Shown: piece after piece, positions 1 to 8,725 of the stretch
How positions within the stretch are numbered: position 1 is the stretch's first letter
Layout: the number at the start of each line of letters is the position of its first letter
Assembly (NCBI GenBank): GCA_002863125.1
Contig: PKEB01000019.1
Coordinates: 101,585 to 165,584, forward strand
From: Flavobacteriales bacterium
GTDB taxonomy: Bacteria; Bacteroidota; Bacteroidia; Flavobacteriales_D; Sanyastnellaceae
Direction: 5' to 3'
DNA length: 64,000 nucleotides
The notes under the pieces: model-generated
What the model saw: the letters and a program-made list of their open reading frames with translations, nothing else
Database searches by the model: none
Told to the model about the DNA's origin: nothing
Made by a program: the position numbers and the translations under genes

Positions 1-2835
1 TATTGGCGACGGAAATAACGACTCTTCAATGGGCTGATTACAAAATGTTAGAGCATTACCAGCGTCTACCACAGGCAGCGGGTTCACAAATACTTCAAAA
101 TAATTTTCGCCAATGCAGCCATTTACATCCGCGACTTCTAATTGGTAAAAACTGGTGATATTCGGAAATGCCGTTGGAGTACTGAGGTTATTGTTATTTA
201 GCGTTTCAGGAATTGGAGAACCTATGCCCAAGCAGAAGTCAATGGAGCTCGAAGCCCCATTTATGACTGTGAAGTCATCAAAAACTAATTCCCCGGTGTA
301 GTTATTAGAGAGCGAGGCTGAAGAGCTGCCCCAACCATTTCCAGCGGAGTCGAACCCTTCGAAGGTGTAACATCCATCTACCAAACAAGCTTGGCTTTCC
401 CCCACACCTCCTTGATGAATTATCGTGCCGCCACTAGAAATTACCCATGAAATTTCGTTACTGTTCGATGAATTGGAGACACTTATATCAACCAAATGAC
501 AAGGGCTCCAATTATATCCTAGATAGGGTTCGGAGCCGCCCGTGATGCCAATATCAATTATAACTGAATCACCGGCGCAGATTATTGGGATATCGGGCTG
601 TGAAATTTCAGGCAACTCCCAAACCTCTAGGCTAAACTGCTCTGTACTCGGGCAGCCAGCTGAGGTATAACCGGTCACAGTAAACACAGAGGACACAGAA
701 GGCGATGCTATTGTAGAATTTGAATTGACGGAAGAGAGAAAAGGGCTTGAAAACCAATTGTATGAATTCGCCCCTGATACCGTTAAAGTGGTTTCCGCAC
801 CGTTACAAATTGCAGAACCAGCGGATGATTCAATTGACAGGTTTGGGGGAGATTGGACTAGAATTGACTCTGAGTCGTACACGCTACCACAAATATTGGT
901 GGCAGTTAGTTCGACATTGAAATCACCTGCAGCGGCCCAAGTCGTATTGCCGGGGTTTTGCTCTGTTGAGTTTACACCTTCACTTCCTGAAATAACCCAG
1001 TCATAACTTGTTATAGGCGTATTACAAGATTCATAATTGGCACCAACATAGGCGTTTTCACCAGCGCAGATATCGGGGAGGCTGTTGATATTGATCTCTG
1101 GTAAATCATATGAATCGATGATATCTGAATGAGTAAAAGTGCCGCATGAGTTAGTCTGAATCAACTCTAATTCAAAGGTCCCTGCGTGGAGAACTTCTAT
1201 TTCAGGGGTTTCAGACCCAGTATTGGTCCCATTAATAAATTGAAAGTGTGTATCCCACCAATTCCAATTGGAGGGGCAATCAATATCTAAATATTGCATA
1301 TTCCATGAGGTGGATAAGGCACATATTTCAGGGTTCACTGTAGTGTTGATTGCTGCAAAAGAGAAAGGAACGCAGCCATTCGATTCAGACGTGGCGCCCC
1401 AAATAAAATCCGGTGAAAGGGGCTCCTCAATGCATACTTCTTGCGTAAACACGTTTGGGTCATCCTGATTACAGAAGTTGTATGACGTCAAGGTTACCGT
1501 ATAAGTTCCAGGTGCATTGTATGTGTGAGACTGATTATCATTCGTAGCAGAGAACTGGGTAGCCCCGTCCCCAAAATCCCAAAAGAAGGAGTTTAGTTCA
1601 GCGCAATTATTTCCGTAACCAACGCTAGATGTATTAATGAAATTGACGGCGCTGTTAACGCATTGGGTTGGTTGTTGTGCATAGAAGGACGATGACGGGG
1701 GAATAAAAATTATGATTGGATTTATTGTTGCCTGAGAAAACGAGCAAACGTTCTCGGCAGTTAAGGTCATTGTGTAAGGGTCATTCGGACACGATGTGGT
1801 TGCATATTCATGACACACCTCACTGGGTGGAGGGTGGCTGAACTCTTCATCGGGGGTATTGTCCCCAAAATCAACCGTATAAGTTGTTGACTCGTGATTT
1901 AATTCAGCGTTGTTTATGTTGAAACAAAGCTCAATAGGAGCACATGCGGTTGTGTTTCCATTTGAGCTAGCCCCGACAGCGGGATTTGTAATATTTGCGA
2001 CGACAATCACAGTGTCGTTGCTACAGCCGTTAAGGCCTTCAACGATATAAGTTAAGTCCCACATTCCAAGCCCTTCATAAGTATTCTCCGCATTGAGCGG
2101 CGTTGGAGGATTTGTTGATTCATACGGGTCACTCGAGTCACCCCAATCAATAAAATAATTTAGGTTATTTGACGGATTTGTTCCATCCAAAACACCGATC
2201 GAGAATGATTCATTCCCATCGCATTTTATAAAATTGTATGTTGGCTCAATCAAGTTTATTTCAGGGAACTGCTGAACCGTAATAGTTTCTTGGGAGGAGT
2301 TAGCACACCCATTTTGGTCAGTGACTGTTAAAACCACATCAAAATACTCCAACGAGTTGCCGAATGCTTCGTAGAAGTGTATTTGGTTGGCGCTGTTTGT
2401 TGCTGTTGTGCCGTCACCAAAATCCCAAGCGAAGCTATTTTCCCCTCCAGCAAGATCAGCAGAGAATTCTATTGGTACTGAAGAACAAAGCCCATCGGGG
2501 GCAAATGTGAATCCAGCATCGGGTAAGTCATAGACGAATACGGTTACTTCGTCAGTATCGTAGCAGGTGCTATCACCCTCAATATAAATGGTATATGAAG
2601 TTGTTTCGATGGGGCTGACAAAAGGATTTTGAATTGTATCAAGATCGTTGTTCCAGCCCCAGGAAAAAGCTCCCTGATCAGGAGTGTTTATCAAGGCGGG
2701 ACTTCCGCCGATTTGTGCGCTATCTCCTTCACAAATAAACAAATCTGGTCCAGCGTCAACAATGCACTGAGCGCTACTTGAATAAACACCAGTAGTGCAG
2801 AACAAGACTAATGCGAATCGATATAAAACCCTCAT
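1..2835 (-). CDS. Large secreted PKD-repeat protein, 3' end beyond the window
   Basis: An open frame runs on the minus strand from an ATG at 2835 off the left edge, about 945 codons with no stop. The first 23 residues form a signal peptide (MRVLYRFAL... ending SSSAQ). The mature part is a chain of Ig-like/PKD modules: WDFGDG occurs near residues 137 and 419, with related IDWGDS and VDFGDN versions between them. Cysteine-containing strand pairs and phrases such as YTVTLTSYN recur. PKD domains are extracellular beta-sandwiches common in Bacteroidota adhesins and T9SS cargo; the missing C-terminus probably carries a sorting or gliding-associated domain, which is inference. It begins 37 bases after the stop of the cupredoxin gene on the same strand, so the two may be co-transcribed. 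Base composition is A+T-richer than the core genes. Confidence 0.88.
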   Translation of the reverse strand, partial: MRVLYRFALVLFCTTGVYSSSAQCIVDAGPDLFICEGDSAQIGGSPALINTPDQGAFSWGWNNDLDTIQNPFVSPIETTSYTIYIEGDSTCYDTDEVTVFVYDLPDAGFTFAPDGLCSSVPIEFSADLAGGENSFAWDFGDGTTATNSANQIHFYEAFGNSLEYFDVVLTVTDQNGCANSSQETITVQQFPEINLIEPTYNFIKCDGNESFSIGVLDGTNPSNNLNYFIDWGDSSDPYESTNPPTPLNAENTYEGLGMWDLTYIVEGLNGCSNDTVIVVANITNPAVGASSNGNTTACAPIELCFNINNAELNHESTTYTVDFGDNTPDEEFSHPPPSEVCHEYATTSCPNDPYTMTLTAENVCSFSQATINPIIIFIPPSSSFYAQQPTQCVNSAVNFINTSSVGYGNNCAELNSFFWDFGDGATQFSATNDNQSHTYNAPGTYTVTLTSYNFCNQDDPNVFTQEVCIEEPLSPDFIWGATSESNGCVPFSFAAINTTVNPEICALSTSWNMQYLDIDCPSNWNWWDTHFQFINGTNTGSETPEIEVLHAGTFELELIQTNSCGTFTHSDIIDSYDLPEININSLPDICAGENAYVGANYESCNTPITSYDWVISGSEGVNSTEQNPGNTTWAAAGDFNVELTATNICGSVYDSESILVQSPPNLSIESSAGSAICNGAETTLTVSGANSYNWFSSPFLSSVNSNSTIASPSVSSVFTVTGYTSAGCPSTEQFSLEVWELPEISQPDIPIICAGDSVIIDIGITGGSEPYLGYNWSPCHLVDISVSNSSNSNEISWVISSGGTIIHQGGVGESQACLVDGCYTFEGFDSAGNGWGSSSASLSNNYTGELVFDDFTVINGASSSIDFCLGIGSPIPETLNNNNLSTPTAFPNITSFYQLEVADVNGCIGENYFEVFVNPLPVVDAGNALTFCNQPIEESLFPSPI

Positions 2836-2872
2836 CTTTTGTTGTTTATAAGCCCGAGTGCAAACCGACAGA

Positions 2873-4039
2873 TTAATGAAGTACAAGGGGCTGAACCTGG
2901 CTCGAGCCAATTTCAGATTCTACAATAATGAAATAGACACCGGATGGCATGGAACAATGGAAGGCAAACTCTCTCTCAGTATTTCTCAACAAGCAATCTG
3001 ATTCTTCGCCGAGGGCATTGAATAATCTTACAGAGAAGGGGCGCTTAACGCCATCGACAGCAAAACTCGCCTTGCAAGGATTCGGGTAAACAACAGCTCC
3101 TAATTTCGAGCTGCCGTGACCAGGCTGAGGAATAGTATTCCAATAAACAGGGACATTCACGGAAACTACACAACCATTTGAATCAATTGCCTCAACTAAA
3201 TAGTTGCCCTCCGACAGGAAATTTGGGTCAGCGACTTCGCCCGCCTCATCATACCATGTGATTTCAATATTACCGGTTCCACCGGAGGCGGTTGCGGAAC
3301 CAACGCCTAATGATTCATCGGAAGCCTCTGTGGATGTGGCGAATAGTTCAATTTCGTCAGGGATTTGAGGCATAGAAACCTCGAGGGTGTCAGAGCAGAG
3401 CCCCTCAGACATTTGAACGATCACATGAAAGCTTCCAGGGCCGAGGAGAAACTCCCCGACTGAGTTGGAATACGCTACTGAATCAATACTAAATATTAAG
3501 CTTGAGGATGAGCTGGTTGTTATTTGCAAGACCCCTAATTCTCCAAAACAGAGAGCGGGAAAAACATCAAACCCTAATTCCCCCAAATAGCAGCAACTTT
3601 CATCATCAAATTCAGCGAGCTCATTATAATTATCGGCTTCGGGATCCATACATCCACCATCGCCAACAATAACACTTCCTACCATACCTGCTTGGGCATG
3701 ACCAAAATTTGAGCAGTCATAATGATAGACACCGGGAATGTTGAATGAGTGATAGCCGATGCAAGCACCATCAGAATTACCTGCGACAGAGGGAAAAAAG
3801 AATTCTTCTGGGTTATTAAAGGATTCTCCGGAAATAGAACTCGCCTCCCCGTTAACATTGTGTAGTCCTTGAAGATTTATCCAAGACAGGGTATCTCCGG
3901 TGTCAATAAAGACAGTGGAGGGCGAGTACTGAAACATTGTTGTTTCAATTGTGACACCACTGACGCCACAAGGATTTAGCCCCTGGGATATCATAAATAA
4001 AGCGCAGTGCAAAAGGGCGAAAACAAGAACTATACGCAT
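2873..4039 (-). CDS. Secreted cupredoxin-domain protein with T9SS sorting domain
   Basis: 388 residues. Signal peptide at 1-20 (MRIVLVFALLHCALFMISQG). Residues about 25-130 form a plastocyanin-like fold: an early His in GLHNV, then YHYDCSNFGHAQAGM, which supplies Cys, His and Met, the classic type-1 copper set. Next comes a short Cys/Asp motif (GCMDPEADNYN...DDESC) seen repeatedly in marine Flavobacteriales surface proteins, then an Ig-like region, and a C-terminal T9SS type A domain (VVYPNPC...SGVYFIIV) near residues 315-388. Expected to be exported and attached at or released from the outer membrane. Possible role is electron transfer or copper binding; no partner enzyme is adjacent. The PKD-repeat gene follows 37 bases downstream. 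Function beyond copper binding is unknown. Confidence 0.85.
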   Translation of the reverse strand: MRIVLVFALLHCALFMISQGLNPCGVSGVTIETTMFQYSPSTVFIDTGDTLSWINLQGLHNVNGEASSISGESFNNPEEFFFPSVAGNSDGACIGYHSFNIPGVYHYDCSNFGHAQAGMVGSVIVGDGGCMDPEADNYNELAEFDDESCCYLGELGFDVFPALCFGELGVLQITTSSSSSLIFSIDSVAYSNSVGEFLLGPGSFHVIVQMSEGLCSDTLEVSMPQIPDEIELFATSTEASDESLGVGSATASGGTGNIEITWYDEAGEVADPNFLSEGNYLVEAIDSNGCVVSVNVPVYWNTIPQPGHGSSKLGAVVYPNPCKASFAVDGVKRPFSVRLFNALGEESDCLLRNTEREFAFHCSMPSGVYFIIVESEIGSSQVQPLVLH

Positions 4040-4146
4040 CTTACATATTTGGTTACCAGCAAATTAACTAAAAAAAACATTGGAGCGACTTTAAGAAATA
4101 GGCAACAATAGCTTTTTCCTAGGACTTCCAAGTCATTTGCAAGACA

Positions 4147-4176
4147 GAAAAAAGCCTCGCTTTTGGCGAGGCTTTC
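4147..4176 (-). terminator. Rho-independent terminator after the small lipoprotein gene
   Basis: An 8-bp perfect stem (AGCCTCGC/GCGAGGCT) with a five-base loop is followed on the minus strand by a run of six T. It lies 28 bases past the stop of the 4205-4738 gene and before the start of the cupredoxin gene, so it separates those units. Confidence 0.85.
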
Positions 4177-4204
4177 AGAGCAAAGTCCTTTTGGCTCGAG
4201 ATTT

Positions 4205-4738
4205 TTATTGCTCACTGCGGGCGGCACGTTGTGCAATGCGGGCAGCGACGTCAGGGTTTTCAGCTAGAAGCGCACCAAACGTGGCTGTCCAGTCAGCATA
4301 ATGAGCGAAGTTTCTAATTTCACCTGAATCATTGAACTCCATAGTTCCATATGCCATTAATTTTTGGGTTGCATCGCCCATAGTCATATTCCACTGACCA
4401 TAGTAGCGGACGCTACCATCTAAAGACATAGTCAACGTGTCGATTCCAGGCAGATAGACTGCATTTACAAGTTCAGCATCCATGAGAGCTGTCATCATCT
4501 TCCATTGTTGCATGGACTCGTCTTTCGTTCGGTCCTCTTCTTGAAATCCGGTTCCTACCTCGATAAAATCGTCGGCAAAAAGATCAGGGTTAATTGTTTT
4601 GCTCTGGAACCCATCGAACATTGCTTTCATGGAAGCGAGATTTGCATCATAATTTGGGTTTTGCTCTTCTGAGCCGGAATTGCATGCGAAAATGACGCAA
4701 AGCGAGAGAGCAGCGAAAAAGAAGGGATAGTTTTTCAT
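4205..4738 (-). CDS. Small lipoprotein, probable SnoaL/NTF2-like fold
   Basis: 177 residues from the ATG at 4738. This start is preferred to the longer frame (to 4906) because it gives a clean lipoprotein signal: MKNYPFFFAALSLCVIFAC with Cys at about residue 19. The mature protein has an alpha-beta pattern ending in MAYGTMEFNDSGEIRNFAHY, reminiscent of the SnoaL/NTF2 cone fold used for ligand binding or simple catalysis; this fold call is inference. No catalytic motif is recognised. The longer upstream frame reads through a terminator and a tRNA fragment and is unlikely to be translated. Followed by its own terminator, so probably monocistronic. Confidence 0.7.
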   Translation of the reverse strand: MKNYPFFFAALSLCVIFACNSGSEEQNPNYDANLASMKAMFDGFQSKTINPDLFADDFIEVGTGFQEEDRTKDESMQQWKMMTALMDAELVNAVYLPGIDTLTMSLDGSVRYYGQWNMTMGDATQKLMAYGTMEFNDSGEIRNFAHYADWTATFGALLAENPDVAARIAQRAARSEQ

Positions 4739-4784
4739 CGAAATTAGAGGTTGTTGAGAGTGGAAAGCTAAGTCGTTTTTGCCC

Positions 4785-4817
4785 AAAAAAAAACAAGCCT
4801 CGAAGAATCGAGACTTG
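4785..4817 (-). terminator. Rho-independent terminator next to the tRNA-Asn 3'-end copy
   Basis: A 10-bp stem with one G-T pair (CAAGTCTCGA/TCGAGGCTTG), loop TTCT, then nine T on the minus strand. It starts 10 bases after the tRNA 3'-end copy at 4827-4844. It is what one would expect to be the original terminator of the tRNA gene if an insertion later separated it from the gene body. Confidence 0.8.
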
Positions 4818-4826
4818 TCTTGTTTG

Positions 4827-4844
4827 GCTCCCCCACCTGGACTT
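4827..4844 (-). repeat. 18-bp copy of the tRNA-Asn 3' end (putative attachment site)
   Basis: These 18 bases are identical, in the same orientation, to 8494-8511, which is the 3' end of the tRNA-Asn gene (T-loop position 57 through the acceptor strand and discriminator). Upstream of the copy on the minus strand there is no D-arm or anticodon arm; only a GAACCA block recurs after a five-base insertion. A partial copy of a tRNA 3' end in direct orientation is typical of the far junction of a site-specific insertion into a tRNA gene. The flanked interval is about 3.7 kb. A decayed second tRNA gene is the alternative. Confidence 0.65.
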
Positions 4845-5051
4845 ATCTCGAACCAAGCGCATGAGGGATTTGCGAAACTGTACGAATTACGTGGATTGCT
4901 TGGCATAAGTAGAGTTGATGGAGCTAATGTCTAACACCGATGCGACAAGGAGACTTATCCCAATCCGTCACTAAACCAGAACAAAAAAGAAGGAGTTACG
5001 TCACACACAAAAGGATCGCTGAACCACACCACGCGGGACACAAAGGAGTTC

Positions 5052-5321
5052 TTGAACGCAGGCGTCAAAAATGGGCACCCACGAATCGAGGCGGCGCTTT
5101 TGGATCTGTTCGAGACTAACAAAGCTAGTTACCTGAATGCAATCACCAAGCTGCTACCATTTATTACGCCCAAAGCGAGTGAGATGCATTTGCTTACGCC
5201 CGATACGCTATCCAAAATGCCATCTTGGTTTGATGACATACCAATAGAGTACGCAGCACCGAGAAAAAAACGAAGGCAAAAAACCCCAATTAAAGCTGTA
5301 CATTGGTCGACGAACATTTAA
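5052..5321 (+). CDS. Doubtful small hypothetical protein
   Basis: 89 codons from a TTG; no ATG is available except one near 5184, which would leave only about 45 residues. The frame is open upstream to 4935 without a usable start, so this could be the tail of a broken gene. The predicted product has a helical middle (LLDLFETNKASYLNAITKLL) and a basic C-terminus (PRKKRRQKT). It ends nine bases before the start of the large tail-fibre-like gene. No family is recognised. It may instead be untranslated leader sequence of that gene. Confidence 0.3.
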   Translation: MNAGVKNGHPRIEAALLDLFETNKASYLNAITKLLPFITPKASEMHLLTPDTLSKMPSWFDDIPIEYAAPRKKRRQKTPIKAVHWSTNI

Positions 5322-5330
5322 ACTAAAGCC

Positions 5331-8303
5331 ATGAAGACAAGAAAACTTATTGCGCTTTTCTGCGCGAGTTTTGTGCTAACCACGATTACCTCTGGACAGG
5401 ACACACTGAAGTTTGAACGGACAACAACCATCCAAACGCTGGAGAACGGGAACATAAACATTGCAACAAACCCGATCGTGCTTCAGCAGACGCTGGATAG
5501 TATTTATACGCTGCACGCGAGGATGGCTGATAGCCTGCAATCCGGAACGGTTACAGGGACGTCCAAGTTTTTACGCTTACTCGAGACCTTGGAAACAGGC
5601 GGGGACGTGTTAGTTGGCGGCGATTTAGAAGTCATAGGTTCTGCTACGATTGGCGGAACCACTTTCGCTAACGGCGGCCTTGAGACAACAAACCTCGAAA
5701 CCGACAACATAACCGTGTCTGAAAATGGAAGTTTTGGACAGGATGTGTCAGTAGGCGGCACGCTGACTGTTACCGGTGCGACGACGTTAAATTCGACCTT
5801 GAGCGCTCAAACTTCCACGCTTTCCTCTGCGACGATTACTGGCGACGCTTCTATTGGAGGAAATACATCGATGACTGGTGCGCTTGACGTTGATGGCTCG
5901 TCGGAGTTAGACGGCTTAAATGTGGACGGCGCGACAACATTAGATGCATTTACAGCTGACGGAAATGCGGACATCAATGGCAACGCGGATGTGAGCGGCA
6001 CCCTCAATGCAGGGGCGTCGACGCTTTCCTCTGCGACAGTCACGGGTAATACTACCGTCGGTGGAGACTTTACGGTTGATGGTTCAGCCTCTTTAAGTAG
6101 CTTGCAAATTAATGTTGCCTCCCCAACCGCATTACCTGCTGACGCTGACAATGCCACGGATCAAAAGAATTCCCACGCCTTCTCAGTTGATGGTGGTTAC
6201 CAGGGCATTTATGTAAATCTTAAAACAACAGACGATGACACTGAGGTCGATGACGACCAACACTTTCTCACTTTCGCAAAGGATAACGAAGCTATTCTAG
6301 GTACGATTGAAGGGAATCAGAGTGTGTCATCTATTGCTGATTTACTTTCTAACATAGGCTCTGCGCTCGCTAGTTCTGACTCATCTGCATCTGGAGGAGG
6401 GGCATCGTGCTATTGGTCGTTTGACGCATGGGAACTGAATCCAAATTCACCTCATGCAATAAATGACGCACATCATAATAAATACCTACTCTTTTTTGTT
6501 GAAGGGGCGCCGTTGAACGTATTCAGCACAAGCGCAGACATCACCTGGTTTGGCACTTATGGTTACGAGGGCGCTCCAATCAGCTCATCAGCAGTCAAAG
6601 ACAATGGAGATTGTAAGACGGGTGGTGCGAATTGCTACCAAGCTGGATATTTTCAAGTTTATGATACGCTTCAAACACATCAGTTTATTACATCAACTAC
6701 TAATGAATTTCCAGTCTTCTCCAATTACGATGTTAGCATACAGTATTTAGAACAATTCAAGTCGACCCGAAGTGCAAATTCGTGGGGGCATAGTGCAATG
6801 GAGTTCACTTGGTCGCTTTTTGGTGGAAACGGTTCAAAGCAATTTAAAACTACCGATGACCCTGCCCTAGGATACCACATGGCTTGGCATTTTGCGCACT
6901 GGGGAAATTGGGCAACGGGCAATGACAATCGCAATCCTGATCCCCTGCCTAACTTCATTGGTTCAGATGAGTCAGTAACTACATCTAAGCATTATTATCT
7001 GTCTGGAACGAATTGCCCAGATCCCGAAGGACAGGAGGGTAATGAGGGCATAGATGGTGCAAACGCGACCCAGGAAGCGGAAGCACAGGCTGTAGCTGAC
7101 AATGTTGATGCAAATGATATAGGCATTGGAGCGGGTGATGTTATAGATGCAGTAGATGAACTGATCATGATTTTATCATGGTGCAAGTCCATTCAAGAAT
7201 TGATCTTTGTTTTTTTTCCACCGGGAACGCCATTTGACTTCTGGGATATTTTCGATGCGATTTTTGGAGTGTTCACAGAGTCATGGGGGGTAGGCATGAA
7301 CTACTGGGCAGCAAGCCAAGCCGTTGGGGTTGCTTTTGCCTCCGGTGGAGCAGATTATGCGGAATGGCTCGAGCGCGCATATCCAAATGAGGTGCTCTTG
7401 GTAGGAGATGTAGTCGGCGTGAAAGCAGGGAGAATCTCCAAGACTTTTATCAATGCTGATGAATTCATGGTTGTCTCAGGACAGCCAATCATTCTTGGAA
7501 ATACACCTCCTGCTGGCCGTGAAAATTTTTACGAGAAGGTTGCTTTTCTGGGTCAGGTTCCAGTCAAAGTTATTGGTCCAGTCAAGGAAGGCGACTATAT
7601 ACTATTCAGTGGAGAAGCCGACGGTGTTGCGATAGCTAAAGACAAGTCAGAAATCCGTTTGGACGACTACAAACATATTATTGGTGTTGCATGGGAGGGG
7701 ACTGAGTCAGTTGCTGGAGGTCTACCAACGTTTGTAAATGTTGCCATTGGGTTGAATCATAATGAATTAGCTGAGGAAGTGAAAAAGCTGAAAAACGCCC
7801 TCCTCGAGGTGCAGTCAGTTTTGGTTGAGGCTGGTTTTGAGTTGGACCTCGCTTTTGATTCTGAGGAATCTTCTACGGCTAACAATCAGAATCAACTTTC
7901 TGGAAAGCCAGGCCAATCGCAATCAATTAATACCAACATGGCGCATTCAATGCTTGACGATTTGAATATTAATGAGGCGATGCTTCTGTCAGGACTTTCT
8001 GAAAATGAGGAAGCGTTTTTGCAAGGTATCATTAAAGACGGGCTATCCACAAACGTACAAGAGCGTCATCAATTCGCTCGAATTGCAGATAAAATTGTCA
8101 GGGAACGTTTTGGCACTGGCTTCATTGATAATGAAGACTTTAGATTCATTCACACCATTATGACCGATCCGAATCGATCCAATGAGATTTCAAAAGAATT
8201 GGGTTCGATCACGGCTGCTATTGAAGCCCTCTTGATGGAAGTGAATCCAAATCCTATGGAATTTGGCAATGAGCCAAATAAAACATTGACGAGGAAGAAA
8301 TAG
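5331..8303 (+). CDS. Secreted tail-fibre-like repeat protein with peptidase G2-like C-terminal module
   Basis: 990 residues. Signal peptide 1-23 (ends TSGQ). Residues about 85-265 are Gly/Thr/Ala/Val-rich short beta repeats (VGGDLEVIGSATIGG, VTGATTLNSTL, DASIGGNTSMTG), like the shaft or head repeats of phage tail fibres and trimeric adhesins. A unique middle region of about 400 residues follows, with a hydrophobic stretch near 620-640. Residues about 680-820 carry GGADYAEWLERAYP, VGDVVGV, FMVVSGQPIILGN, VAFLGQVPVKV and GDYILFSG, resembling the phage peptidase G2 region. A helical tail rich in Glu, Asn and Lys ends the protein. The same module occurs in the 62033-64000 protein. The gene lies inside the interval bounded by the tRNA-Asn gene and its 3'-end copy. 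No T9SS sorting domain is seen. Role in surface attachment is inference. Confidence 0.85.
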   Translation: MKTRKLIALFCASFVLTTITSGQDTLKFERTTTIQTLENGNINIATNPIVLQQTLDSIYTLHARMADSLQSGTVTGTSKFLRLLETLETGGDVLVGGDLEVIGSATIGGTTFANGGLETTNLETDNITVSENGSFGQDVSVGGTLTVTGATTLNSTLSAQTSTLSSATITGDASIGGNTSMTGALDVDGSSELDGLNVDGATTLDAFTADGNADINGNADVSGTLNAGASTLSSATVTGNTTVGGDFTVDGSASLSSLQINVASPTALPADADNATDQKNSHAFSVDGGYQGIYVNLKTTDDDTEVDDDQHFLTFAKDNEAILGTIEGNQSVSSIADLLSNIGSALASSDSSASGGGASCYWSFDAWELNPNSPHAINDAHHNKYLLFFVEGAPLNVFSTSADITWFGTYGYEGAPISSSAVKDNGDCKTGGANCYQAGYFQVYDTLQTHQFITSTTNEFPVFSNYDVSIQYLEQFKSTRSANSWGHSAMEFTWSLFGGNGSKQFKTTDDPALGYHMAWHFAHWGNWATGNDNRNPDPLPNFIGSDESVTTSKHYYLSGTNCPDPEGQEGNEGIDGANATQEAEAQAVADNVDANDIGIGAGDVIDAVDELIMILSWCKSIQELIFVFFPPGTPFDFWDIFDAIFGVFTESWGVGMNYWAASQAVGVAFASGGADYAEWLERAYPNEVLLVGDVVGVKAGRISKTFINADEFMVVSGQPIILGNTPPAGRENFYEKVAFLGQVPVKVIGPVKEGDYILFSGEADGVAIAKDKSEIRLDDYKHIIGVAWEGTESVAGGLPTFVNVAIGLNHNELAEEVKKLKNALLEVQSVLVEAGFELDLAFDSEESSTANNQNQLSGKPGQSQSINTNMAHSMLDDLNINEAMLLSGLSENEEAFLQGIIKDGLSTNVQERHQFARIADKIVRERFGTGFIDNEDFRFIHTIMTDPNRSNEISKELGSITAAIEALLMEVNPNPMEFGNEPNKTLTRKK

Positions 8304-8328
8304 GACTTTTGCTGGCATATCAATTTTC

Positions 8329-8361
8329 CGGGAGATTGCAGTGATGCGGTCTCCCGTTTTT
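8329..8361 (+). terminator. Rho-independent terminator of the tail-fibre-like gene
   Basis: A 7-bp stem CGGGAGA/TCTCCCG with a 14-base loop followed by five T on the plus strand, 26 bases after the stop codon at 8303. The rest of 8362-8454 shows nothing recognisable. Confidence 0.75.
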
Positions 8362-8454
8362 GGTTTTATCCGCCCGGAAAAAAATATCTAACCGATGATT
8401 TGAACCTTGCGGTTGAGCCGATGCCCAACAGTATCAAACCTCTTGAAAAGGTAC

Positions 8455-8484
8455 AAAAAAACCGCGCAGTTACGCGCGGTTTTC
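8455..8484 (-). terminator. Rho-independent terminator of tRNA-Asn
   Basis: On the minus strand, ACCGCGC and GCGCGGT pair around a short loop and are followed by seven T. It begins about 10 bases past the tRNA 3' end. Confidence 0.85.
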
Positions 8485-8494
8485 GTTTTCCTTG

Positions 8495-8568
8495 CTCCCC
8501 CACCTGGACTTGAACCAGGGACCCTCTGATTAACAGTCAGATGCTCTAACCAACTGAGCTATGGAGGA
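8495..8568 (-). tRNA. tRNA-Asn (anticodon GTT)
   Basis: A 74-nt cloverleaf on the minus strand: acceptor TCCTCCA pairs with TGGGGGA (one T-G pair), D-arm region AGCTCAGTTGGTTAGAGC, anticodon arm CTGACTGTTAATCAG with GTT at positions 34-36, and T-arm CCTGGTTCAAGTCCAGG. The discriminator base is G and CCA is not encoded (the next bases are CAA). GTT reads AAC and AAU, so Asn. Its 3' 18 bases recur at 4827-4844. Confidence 0.95.
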
Positions 8569-8699
8569 ATATTCGGACGGCAAAGATAATCCTTTCTTTT
8601 CGTTCGTGGACGAATTGCGAAGATTTTTTGCGTCTGCGGCCTATACGGCGGTACCTGTAAGAATGTTGCATCATCCCGGATGACTCGATGAAGAACCGG

Positions 8700-8707
8700 T
8701 ACCTTTG
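8700..8707 (+). promoter_or_regulatory. Putative -7 box for the PfkB kinase gene
   Basis: TACCTTTG matches the Bacteroidota -7 consensus TAnnTTTG, 18 bases before the ATG at 8726. A -33 TTG at ideal spacing is not clear. The region 8569-8699 holds no other recognised feature. Confidence 0.45.
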
Positions 8708-8725
8708 CGGCAGATTTCTAGAAAC

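Noticed and set aside
725..1468. Small plus-strand open frames at the left edge
   Set aside because: They are antisense to the PKD-repeat frame, which reads cleanly across the whole stretch.
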